A stretch of 29,519 nt of DNA from JACQKT01 sp038063055 (GTDB taxonomy: Bacteria > Patescibacteriota > Minisyncoccia > UBA6257 > 2-01-FULL-56-20): contig JBBTVY010000013.1 of the NCBI GenBank assembly GCA_038063055.1, positions 1 through 29,519 of the forward strand, given 5' to 3'. The position numbers and the translations under genes were made by a program. A model generated the notes under the pieces. That model was not told the origin of the DNA. It saw only the letters and a list, made by a program, of their open reading frames with translations, and ran no database searches. How positions within the stretch are numbered: position 1 is the first letter of the stretch; the number at the start of each line of letters is the position of its first letter. Shown one piece after another: positions 22,054-27,385 of the stretch.

Positions 22054-22302
22054 TTATTCCAGGCCTTTTTTCTTTTCCTCGAATTCTTTTCTGTTGATTT
22101 CGCCTTTGGCGTATCTTTCCTTAAGTATATCAAGCGGCGAATTTTTTCCAAGATGATGCCTTGCGCCGTTCCATGAATTTCCCTGAATAAGGGCAATAAT
22201 GCCGACAATGACGAATAACCAGAAAACAATCATAAAGACCGATCCCCAAACTCCCATTCCCATATATCCACATTCCGAGCCGTAGCCATAATATCCCATC
22301 AT
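22054..22302 (-). CDS. SHOCT-domain membrane protein
   Basis: 82 residues: a Gly/Tyr/Met-rich start (MMGYYGYGSECGYMGMG), one membrane helix (about 18-40) and a C-terminal SHOCT motif (LDILKERYAKGEINRKEFEEKKKGLE). The frame opens at a TTG at 22314, but the -10 of its promoter overlaps there, so the ATG at 22302 fits better. First gene of the minus-strand metal island. Met/Cys-rich ends are compatible with copper binding, but this is inference. Confidence 0.85.
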   Translation of the reverse strand: MMGYYGYGSECGYMGMGVWGSVFMIVFWLFVIVGIIALIQGNSWNGARHHLGKNSPLDILKERYAKGEINRKEFEEKKKGLE

Positions 22303-22314
22303 GTTATTGATCAA

Positions 22315-22344
22315 ATAATATCATATGTCCGCGGCCGTTGACAA
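22315..22344 (-). promoter_or_regulatory. Promoter of the metal island
   Basis: On the minus strand, TTGTCA (22344-22339) and TATTAT (22320-22315), 18-base spacer. Its -35 overlaps the -35 of the rplJ promoter on the other strand. Confidence 0.5.
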
Positions 22345-22365
22345 ATTTTCCTGGTTTGCTAACAT
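22338..22365 (+). promoter_or_regulatory. Promoter of rplJ-rplL
   Basis: TTGACA (22338-22343), 16-base spacer, TAACAT (22360-22365). The predicted leader is about 230 bases long. Confidence 0.6.
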
Positions 22366-22465
22366 AATGGAAATCCAAAGACAATGGGTATCCTGAGCTT
22401 GTCGAGGGAATAAACCCCATTGAGGACCATATGCTATTCGCCATTTACGATAAGCATGGCGTCGG

Positions 22466-22490
22466 CGGTCATTGGATTGACCGTTTTTTT
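22466..22490 (+). terminator. Terminator-like hairpin inside the rplJ leader
   Basis: 6-bp perfect stem CGGTCA/TGACCG, 6-base loop, then TTTTTTT. It lies about 110 bases upstream of the rplJ start, so it would act as an attenuator or end a short leader RNA. Confidence 0.6.
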
Positions 22491-22535
22491 ATTTCCCGTT
22501 GTAGCCCACAAGCGAAGCGAGTGGATGCTACAACG

Positions 22536-22561
22536 AGCACTCCGACCGCGGTCGGAGTGCT
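22536..22561. repeat. Perfect 26-bp palindrome in the rplJ leader
   Basis: AGCACTCCGACCG followed by its exact reverse complement. It shares CTCCGAC/GTCGGAG with the terminator at 14741-14774 but differs in compensating positions (AC/GT against CC/GG; CG/CG against GG/CC). No T-run follows, so it is not a terminator here. Confidence 0.6.
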
Positions 22562-22598
22562 GAATTTGTTAGTTTCGCTTCGCTCAAATCAAATTCGC

Positions 22599-23159
22599 AT
22601 GAAAACTAAAGCGCAAAAAGGAGAAGAACTTAAGGCAGGCAAGAAGCTTTTGGAAAAAAGCCAGGTTTTGATTTTTACCGATTTTTCCAGAGTCGGAACT
22701 GCGAACATAAGAAAGCTCCGCCAGCAGCTTAAAGAAGTCGGGGCTAAATATTTCGTAATCAAAAAGAGGCTCTTATCCATTCTTTTTAAAGAGCAAGGGA
22801 TAGAAGTGGACACTAAGGCCCTTGGTACTCAGCTTGGAACTATTTTTTCGGAGAGCGACATCGAAAAGTCCAGTTCTCCGGTTTATAAGTTTTTTTACGG
22901 GCTGGGCGGGGATTCCAAAGCGGCACGTCAGGAAAGCGTCAAAAAAATTCTCGGCGCCTACGACCTCAAAAAGAAAAATTTCATCGAAAGCAAAGATGTC
23001 GTTTTCATCGGTCAGTTGCCATCCCGCGAAGTTCTTTTGGGCCAGTTGTTCGGAATGATTGCCGCCCCAATAAGTTCTTTGCTTTACATTCTTAAGGAAA
23101 AATCAACCCGTTCGACAGATTCGGCAAGCTCACTGCAGGCAGGCTCAGGGTTGTCCTGA
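22599..23159 (+). CDS. rplJ: 50S ribosomal protein L10
   Basis: L10 anchors L12 dimers on the ribosomal stalk. 186 residues from the ATG at 22599 (MKTKAQKGEELKAGKKLLEKSQVLIFTDFSRVGTANIRKLRQQLKE...). The N-terminal globular domain is typical, and GMIAAPISSLLYILKE is in the usual C-terminal L12-binding helix region. The frame is open upstream to 22431, but that stretch is the structured leader. The last ~19 residues (STRSTDSASSLQAGSGLS) are encoded by the nested palindrome at 23104-23149, so the tail is a translated repeat. It is followed by rplL. Confidence 0.92.
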   Translation: MKTKAQKGEELKAGKKLLEKSQVLIFTDFSRVGTANIRKLRQQLKEVGAKYFVIKKRLLSILFKEQGIEVDTKALGTQLGTIFSESDIEKSSSPVYKFFYGLGGDSKAARQESVKKILGAYDLKKKNFIESKDVVFIGQLPSREVLLGQLFGMIAAPISSLLYILKEKSTRSTDSASSLQAGSGLS

Positions 23160-23182
23160 GTTTAATCGAAGGACAAAACAAA
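23104..23182. repeat. Nested REP-like elements over the 3' end of rplJ
   Basis: Outer arms CAACCC ... GGGTTG (23104-23109 and 23147-23152) with a further repeat unit in the loop, then GTCCTGAGTTTAATCGAAGGAC, a complete second unit with arms GTCCT/AGGAC (23153-23174). The first part is translated as the L10 tail; the second holds the stop codon. Confidence 0.65.
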
Positions 23183-23204
23183 CGGTCGAAACCAAATAAA
23201 ATAA

Positions 23205-23250
23205 TACAAGTAAAAATTCGTACATTCGTACAAATTCGTATTTCGTAAAA
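23205..23250. repeat. AT-rich ATTCGTA repeat before rplL
   Basis: Four irregular units of (A)ATTCGTA(C) between rplJ and rplL. No gene and no clear ribosome-binding site. The ATTCGTATA unit of the 7723-7789 inverted repeat is similar. Confidence 0.4.
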
Positions 23251-23252
23251 CC

Positions 23253-23615
23253 ATGGAAAAACACAAAGACCTTATTTCAAAAATCGAATCTTTGACCGCC
23301 CTTGAATTGGCGGAACTTGTCAAAGCTCTCGAGGAAAAATTCGGAATCTCCGCCGCCGCGCCGGTTGCCGCCGCTTCGGCGGGCTCAGCGCAAGCGGAAG
23401 AAAAGACGTCTTTCAACGTTCTTTTGAAATCGTCCGGCGAACAGAAAATAAATGTCATCAAGGTAATCAGGGAAGCTACTGGCCTCGGCCTGAAGGAATC
23501 CAAGGACATCGCCGATGCCGCTCCGAAGATGCTCAAAGAAGGACTGAAGAAAGAGGAAGCCGAAGAACTGAAAAAGAAAATCGAAGGAGCGGGAGGACAG
23601 GCGGAAATACAATAA
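23253..23615 (+). CDS. rplL: 50S ribosomal protein L7/L12
   Basis: 120 residues, normal length. N-terminal dimerisation and L10-binding helices (ISKIESLTALELAELVKALEEKFGI), an Ala-rich hinge (about 33-48), and a C-terminal factor-binding domain (FNVLLKSSGEQKINVIKVIREATGLGLKESKDI...EEAEELKKKIEGAGGQAEI). It lies 93 bases after rplJ and is followed by a strong terminator, so it is the end of the operon. Confidence 0.97.
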   Translation: MEKHKDLISKIESLTALELAELVKALEEKFGISAAAPVAAASAGSAQAEEKTSFNVLLKSSGEQKINVIKVIREATGLGLKESKDIADAAPKMLKEGLKKEEAEELKKKIEGAGGQAEIQ

Positions 23616-23714
23616 GAAATTTTACTGGTTGCAATGAAAATAAATCTTCACTGGCAAATGTAAACCAGCAATTGAGTAAACTAAGTAATTGGGTTATTGA
23701 GTATTGAGTAATGT

Positions 23715-23752
23715 AAAATAGTGCTACTACGCGTAGTAGCACTATTTTATTT
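23715..23752. terminator. Bidirectional intrinsic terminator after rplL
   Basis: A perfect 34-bp palindrome AAAATAGTGCTACTACG and its reverse complement (23715-23748), ending in a T-rich tract (TTTTATTTTT). It separates rplL from the converging nuclease gene. Confidence 0.88.
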
Positions 23753-23864
23753 TTATAACGGAAAAAGACACTTACCCGATTCTTAATTGTCTAATCAGTC
23801 GTTGTAGCTAAAAAGGGAACAATCCTCATATGGCTTAATTGCTTAAATTGCGGCAATCAATAAC
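23749..23864. other. Spacer between rplL and the nuclease gene
   Basis: No gene. It contains one hybrid hairpin, TTGTAGCTAAAAAGGGAACAA (about 23802-23822), combining the left arm of one repeat type with the right arm of another (compare 24367-24392 and 24519-24543). Confidence 0.4.
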
Positions 23865-24581
23865 TTAATTTCTGCAAATATCCGGATTCCATAAACCTTT
23901 TTTGGCGGTCTGGGCTTTGTTTTGAGCGGCTTTGAATTCGCTCTGATATTTGTACGGCAGGCCTGCCTGCGCAGGCGGGCGATATGTGTATTCGTAAGCG
24001 TAGCCCTCTTCAATCATCAGTTTGTTGAAATTCGTACCGCTTGCGAGGAAAACATAAGCGAGCAGGCGGTTGTATTTGTCGTAATCGCCCTGCGTCGGGT
24101 CTTTTTCCAGATATATATTTTGCCCACCGAGCAATTTTTCTGCTTCTTCTTTTGCTTTCTGCGCGAGGCAGGCGACACGCGCCCGCTTGTCATTCGGTTC
24201 AGGAGAATTGATGCCTATCAGGCGTATATGTATTGGCTGGCCGTTAACTTCTGCGACAATTGTGTCGCCGTCTATTACTCGCAAAACTGGAATAAGTTTA
24301 TTTTGTTTTTCTGCCGTGTCCGCCGATTTTGCTGAAGAAGCTTTTATCGCGGAACCTACTATTCCCGATTGTTCCCTAAAAGGGAACAAAGGAGAATTTA
24401 TTGCGGCTGCCGTTTCTTTGCTTGATGTTGACGGATTTACGGGGTTTAAATTTGTCTTATTCCGGCCATAATCAAACCGACTTGTGGTTCGATCGGGCTC
24501 ACCATAAAAAACAACCGCGATTGTAGCTAAAAAAGCTACAAAGAGCAGGAGTTTATTTTTGGAGAAGCGGAAAAAATTCAT
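23865..24581 (-). CDS. Staphylococcal-nuclease-like (thermonuclease) protein
   Basis: 238 residues: an N-terminal membrane anchor or signal helix (about 10-25), a low-complexity linker (26-95), and an SNase domain from about 96. Catalytic features are kept: VIDGDTI (D104 region), IRLIGINSPE (Arg120 and Glu128) and KYNRLLAYVF (the second Arg), with LMIEEGYAYEY. SNase cuts DNA and RNA with Ca2+; the anchor puts it outside the cell, where it could degrade DNA for uptake. The frame opens at a TTG at 24617; the ATG at 24581 gives a proper signal. At least three palindromic repeats are translated in it: FYGEPDRT (24485-24506), the membrane segment FVAFLATI (24519-24543) and LFPFREQS (24367-24392). 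A GCCTGCCTGCGCAGGC palindrome codes RPPAQAGLP in the SNase domain. Confidence 0.9.
   Translation of the reverse strand: MNFFRFSKNKLLLFVAFLATIAVVFYGEPDRTTSRFDYGRNKTNLNPVNPSTSSKETAAAINSPLFPFREQSGIVGSAIKASSAKSADTAEKQNKLIPVLRVIDGDTIVAEVNGQPIHIRLIGINSPEPNDKRARVACLAQKAKEEAEKLLGGQNIYLEKDPTQGDYDKYNRLLAYVFLASGTNFNKLMIEEGYAYEYTYRPPAQAGLPYKYQSEFKAAQNKAQTAKKGLWNPDICRN
24367..24392. repeat. Hairpin repeat TTGTTCCC/GGGAACAA inside the nuclease gene
   Basis: GATTGTTCCCTAAAAGGGAA and CAAAG. Same frame sequence (GATTGT-N4-TAAAA-N4'-ACAAAG) as 24519-24543 and 13751-13775, but with compensating changes in the stem (TCCC/GGGA against AGCT/AGCT). Confidence 0.65.
24485..24506. repeat. REP-like palindrome in the nuclease gene
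   Basis: TGGTTCGATCGGGCTCACCA plus AT; arms TGGT/ACCA. On the coding strand it gives FYGEPDRT, the same peptide and frame as the corA copy. Confidence 0.75.
24519..24543. repeat. Hairpin repeat TTGTAGCT/AGCTACAA in the nuclease gene
   Basis: GATTGTAGCTAAAAAAGCTA and CAAAG; differs from the copy at 13751-13775 only in the loop. It encodes part of the signal/membrane helix. Confidence 0.65.
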
Positions 24582-24620
24582 TCTTGTCCATAATAACGTT
24601 TCTTGGTATTGTTTCAATTT

Positions 24621-24642
24621 ATGGTGAGTCGAGTCGAACCAT
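24621..24642. repeat. REP-like palindrome before the tRNA genes
   Basis: Arms ATGGT/ACCAT around GAGTCGAGTCGA. Intergenic copy of the element translated in corA and the nuclease gene; it ends 8 bases before the first tRNA. Confidence 0.7.
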
Positions 24643-24650
24643 AATTTCGG

Positions 24651-24842
24651 GGACGGTTAGCTCAGCTGGTTAGAGCACTGCATTTTCACCCTCCCACCAA
24701 TTTACATTACGGACCCATAGCTCAGTGGTAGAGCGTTCCGTTCACATCGGAAAGGCCACAGGTTCGATACCTGTTGGGTCCACAAATGTATTGGTGGGAG
24801 GGCAAGTTGCAGGGGTCACTGGTTCGAATCCAGTACCGTCCA
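24651..24842 (+). tRNA. Interrupted tRNA, probably Glu(UUC), hosting another tRNA in its anticodon loop
   Basis: 5' part 24651-24688: acceptor GGACGGT, D-arm GCTC-AGCTGGTTA-GAGC, anticodon stem CTGCA, loop start TTTTCA. 3' part 24808-24842: anticodon stem TGCAG, variable loop GGGTC, T-arm ACTGG-TTCGAAT-CCAGT, acceptor ACCGTCC and A73; CCA is not encoded. All four stems pair perfectly between the two parts. Between them lie 119 bases holding a complete tRNA-Val, and the flanks 24689-24701 (CCCTCCCACCAAT) and 24790-24802 (ATTGGTGGGAGGG) are exact complements. Joining after position 37 or 38 gives a 7-base loop with anticodon TTC (Glu); other joints would change the anticodon. Whether it is spliced or dead is unknown. 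Confidence 0.65.
24711..24782 (+). tRNA. tRNA-Val(CAC), nested inside the interrupted tRNA
   Basis: 72 nt: acceptor GGACCCA/TGGGTCC, D-arm GCTC-AGTGGTA-GAGC, anticodon arm TTCCG-TTCACAT-CGGAA (anticodon CAC), T-arm ACAGG-TTCGATA-CCTGT, discriminator A, CCA not encoded. All stems are fully paired, so this tRNA is intact. It is flanked by the 13-bp complementary sequences that tie the outer tRNA halves together. Confidence 0.9.
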
Positions 24843-24864
24843 CAAAAAGACCGCAGGCCGAAGG

Positions 24865-24905
24865 TCCTGAGCGAAGTCGAAGGATTCAATCCCAGCAACG
24901 CGCAC
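24865..24905 (+). pseudogene. 3' end of a third tRNA fused to a REP-like palindrome
   Basis: TTCAATCCCAGCAACGCGCA followed by CAAAA reads as T-loop, T-stem 3' strand (CCAGC), acceptor 3' strand and discriminator, with the same CAAA trailer as the two tRNAs upstream. The T-stem 5' strand (expected GCTGG) is replaced by the end of TCCTGAGCGAAGTCGAAGGA (24865-24884). No matching 5' half is visible. It may be a remnant. Confidence 0.4.
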
Positions 24906-24964
24906 AAAATTGGTAAATTAACTCTTATTTGATATCATTAATTCAAATTCATAAACATAAAAAT

Positions 24965-26323
24965 ATGTTTACCCTAAAAGTTTTTTATTCTATTGTCATT
25001 GTTGTCAGTTTAGTAGTTTTGTCCCCGCAGATTTCTTTTGGAGCGGAGCAATTTAGCCGCGACCTTTCTTTCGGGTTTCAGCAAGATTCGGACGTTACCA
25101 AGCTTCAAGAATTTTTATCCGATGAAGGATTATATTCCGGCCCGATAACCGGAAACTTTTTCTCGCTTACTCTCAAAGCGGTAAAGACATTTCAGGCCCG
25201 CGAAGGAATAATGCCAGTAGCGGGATATTTCGGACCAAAAACAAGAGTGCGAGCAAACGCATTACTCGGCGCGCAAGTTCAGGCCTCAAATCAACAGGCG
25301 GTAGCCGAGACTGGAACAAATATGCCATCCACTTCAGCCTCAAGCACAGCACAGCTCCAACTTGAAACCTTGCTCAAGCAATTAGCTTTGCTTCAGAGCC
25401 AATTAGCGACCCAGCAACAAACAAATCAAGCAATCCAGAATTTGCAAACACAGCAACAGCAGCAACAACAAACATTGCAACAGATTCAGCAGAATACGAC
25501 ACCGCCAATAACTGTTGTTGTTCAACCAACCCCGGCATTTCCAACGCCGGCTCCGATTACTGCACCTACTTCAACACCACCTACTCTTTCGGAAGTGGAT
25601 ATTAACACATTACTAAGCCGCTATTTCTTTACCAAAATTGGCGATACGAAAGCCAGTTTCTTTGTTGACTATGCGACCCAACTTAAAAAGGTAACTGCTT
25701 CTTTGGACGGAATAAATTACACTGAATCATATAATTCGCTTCTTACGAATTTGCAGCGTAACAAGGATTATACTTTGTATTTAAGGGTGGAAACTGCAGA
25801 CAGATATGCAAAAACAACTATTCCATTTAAAACAAAACTTGGTTTTAAGGTAAGTGTGGGGAGTAGGGCTACCGGAGGATGGCCGTCACAATTCTGGCTA
25901 ACAGCCGAATCACATGATGTGCAGTATCCCATAGAACTTAAGTCGGTTAAGTTTTCTGTAATTGGTCCAAGGTATACAATCCCATATACTTACCGTTTAG
26001 TAGGCGGCCCAAGCGATGCAGCATCCGGTTTATTTGACATCACAATTACTGCCGAACAACTTCCCGGGTGTACCCCCGCCACTTGCACCGGTGGAATGTA
26101 CGCCATCAATACAGCTGGTGCCGATTTGGCGATTAAAGAGGTTGATGTCCCGATTAACCGGACGGTTAATGTTTTAAAAGATCAATATGGATATAGCTAC
26201 GAACGTTTCAATGGAACAGTGCTAACCGATCCTATAGCGCCATTCGCACCCGAGGTAACGTCATATACCTTTATCTATAACGGTCAAGAATATACCTACA
26301 GTCGCTCAGATTTTTCTTTGTAG
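24965..26323 (+). CDS. Secreted peptidoglycan-binding-domain protein
   Basis: 452 residues from the ATG at 24965 (frame open from 24929). Signal peptide MFTLKVFYSIVIVVSLVVLSPQISFGAEQ, then a PG_binding_1 domain (about 38-98: SDVTKLQEFLSDEGLYSGPITGNFFSLTLKAVKTFQAREGI...GYFGPKTRVRANALLG). Next is a Gln-rich coiled-coil stretch (about 130-180), a Pro/Thr-rich linker (about 183-208), and a beta-rich C-terminal part with a CTPATC pair. A cell-wall-attached surface protein is the likely role. No catalytic motif is visible. Confidence 0.82.
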   Translation: MFTLKVFYSIVIVVSLVVLSPQISFGAEQFSRDLSFGFQQDSDVTKLQEFLSDEGLYSGPITGNFFSLTLKAVKTFQAREGIMPVAGYFGPKTRVRANALLGAQVQASNQQAVAETGTNMPSTSASSTAQLQLETLLKQLALLQSQLATQQQTNQAIQNLQTQQQQQQQTLQQIQQNTTPPITVVVQPTPAFPTPAPITAPTSTPPTLSEVDINTLLSRYFFTKIGDTKASFFVDYATQLKKVTASLDGINYTESYNSLLTNLQRNKDYTLYLRVETADRYAKTTIPFKTKLGFKVSVGSRATGGWPSQFWLTAESHDVQYPIELKSVKFSVIGPRYTIPYTYRLVGGPSDAASGLFDITITAEQLPGCTPATCTGGMYAINTAGADLAIKEVDVPINRTVNVLKDQYGYSYERFNGTVLTDPIAPFAPEVTSYTFIYNGQEYTYSRSDFSL

Positions 26324-26335
26324 GCAAAAAGTTTT

Positions 26336-26725
26336 ATGGCAAGTATAAACCCGCTTGAATATCATTACAAAGTAGGTATTAAACTTGATTACTTTATTTT
26401 GAGCGCAGACATTGCGCTTTTGGGATGGACGATAGTGAATACCGAATGGTTGCCGAAAGGAGCAATTTTTATCTGGCTTATTGGAGGATTCTGGATTCTT
26501 ATTATTCTCTCGATTGTTTGTGGAATTTTCAGACAGTTATACAATGGAATAGTTTTTGGATTGAATCAACAATTTTTAGAGAATAGAAATAGGGAGCAAG
26601 AGGGGCGCACTCTTTACGAAAAGTTTAATAACAAATCAGCATTGTTTGCAAACCTAACTATATGGTTTTTGGTGATAGCATTATTTCTTCTCGCGTGGAT
26701 TAAGATATATGCTTTAACAATGTAG
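26336..26725 (+). CDS. Uncharacterised membrane protein
   Basis: 129 residues, no family recognised. Three hydrophobic segments (about 17-33, 43-64, 104-126) with a charged stretch between the second and third (FLENRNREQEGRTLYEKFNNK). It starts 12 bases after the surface-protein stop, so the two are probably co-transcribed. Confidence 0.65.
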   Translation: MASINPLEYHYKVGIKLDYFILSADIALLGWTIVNTEWLPKGAIFIWLIGGFWILIILSIVCGIFRQLYNGIVFGLNQQFLENRNREQEGRTLYEKFNNKSALFANLTIWFLVIALFLLAWIKIYALTM

Positions 26726-26820
26726 CGAATCGATCGCTTTACGGGCGAAGAGCTTGGATTTTAGATAAAGTTGTAAATATTAAAACATGCTTTGCGAATT
26801 AAACTTAAATCGGAAAATTT

Positions 26821-27237
26821 ATGCGAAAATTAAGACGGGAAGAATTTGAGAAAATCGTAGCGGAAGGAATAAACGCGATTCCGGAAAAGTTTCTACGGAA
26901 ATTGGATAATGTGGCGATTATCATTGAAAACGAGCCAACGCCGGCACAGAGAAAGAAATTGAATATCGAACGAGGATGGACGCTGTTTGGTTTGTATGAA
27001 GGAGTGCCGCAGGGCGAGAGGGGAATGAATTACACAGGAATGATTCCCGATAAAATAACTATTTTTAAAAAGCCGATTGAAGACGAAGCTATTAATAAGA
27101 AAGACATAAAAGAGATTGCGAGAGACACCGTTTGGCATGAAATTGCCCACCACTTTGGAATGGACGAACCCCGTGTCCGCCAAGCTGAAACCGAAAGGCA
27201 AAAACTTTCGGTGAAAAAGCACAGAATAAATTCATAA
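26821..27237 (+). CDS. Small zincin-type metallopeptidase (minimal MMP-like domain)
   Basis: 138 residues with the zinc-peptidase motif HEIAHHFGMDE (H106, E107, H110, E116: HExxHxxGxxE), preceded by ARDTVWHEIAHH and by FGLYEGVPQGER and PDKITIFKKPI, segments typical of the small DUF1025/metallopeptidase family. No signal peptide is seen, so it is cytoplasmic. Substrate unknown. A short frame starting at 26786 (MLCELN...) overlaps its start. Confidence 0.9.
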   Translation: MRKLRREEFEKIVAEGINAIPEKFLRKLDNVAIIIENEPTPAQRKKLNIERGWTLFGLYEGVPQGERGMNYTGMIPDKITIFKKPIEDEAINKKDIKEIARDTVWHEIAHHFGMDEPRVRQAETERQKLSVKKHRINS

Positions 27238-27270
27238 ACCCACTCCAGCTGGTTCTCAAAAACAAAAATA

Positions 27271-27302
27271 ACATTCCAACATTCTTGAGAATGTTGGAAT
27301 GT
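27271..27302. repeat. Perfect 32-bp palindrome after the metallopeptidase gene
   Basis: ACATTCCAACATTCTT and its reverse complement. No T-run on the plus strand; on the minus strand it is followed by a T-rich tract. It could be an operator, a weak terminator or a repeat. Confidence 0.55.
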
Positions 27303-27385
27303 CGTAGTTAATTATTCGTTATTGATATAATGTTAGTAATTAACTGAAATGGGATAATCGCAACCATCAAATACTAAATTCAAAC

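Larger units (their letters stand above)
22372..22598 (+). promoter_or_regulatory. Structured leader of rplJ-rplL, likely attenuator
   Basis: In order: a nested REP-like element (22383-22421, outer arms CAATGGG/CCCCATTG, inner TCCTGAGCTTGTCGAGGGA); a hairpin CGCCAT/ATGGCG (22439-22462); a terminator-like hairpin CGGTCA-TTGGAT-TGACCG followed by seven Ts (22466-22490); a hairpin GTTGTAGC/GCTACAAC (22498-22534); and a perfect 26-bp palindrome (22536-22561). L10-L12 operons are commonly controlled by L10 binding to the leader, but no known L10-leader consensus was matched here. Confidence 0.55.

Noticed and set aside
14793..22302. Mercury-resistance operon
   Set aside because: No merA, merT/P or MerR-like gene is visible; the P-type ATPase with CPH points to copper or silver.
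22431..22598. 56-residue N-terminal extension of L10
   Set aside because: The stretch contains a terminator-like hairpin, two further strong stems and no L10-like sequence; L10 homology begins at the ATG at 22599.
23955..23985. Frameshift in the nuclease domain near the GCCTGCCTGCGCAGGC palindrome
   Set aside because: The SNase frame continues on both sides (EYTYRPPAQAGLPYKYQSEF), so it is an in-frame insert and not a break.
24651..24842. Group I intron in the anticodon loop
   Set aside because: The insert is 119 bases, 72 of them a perfect tRNA; there is no room for a group I core.
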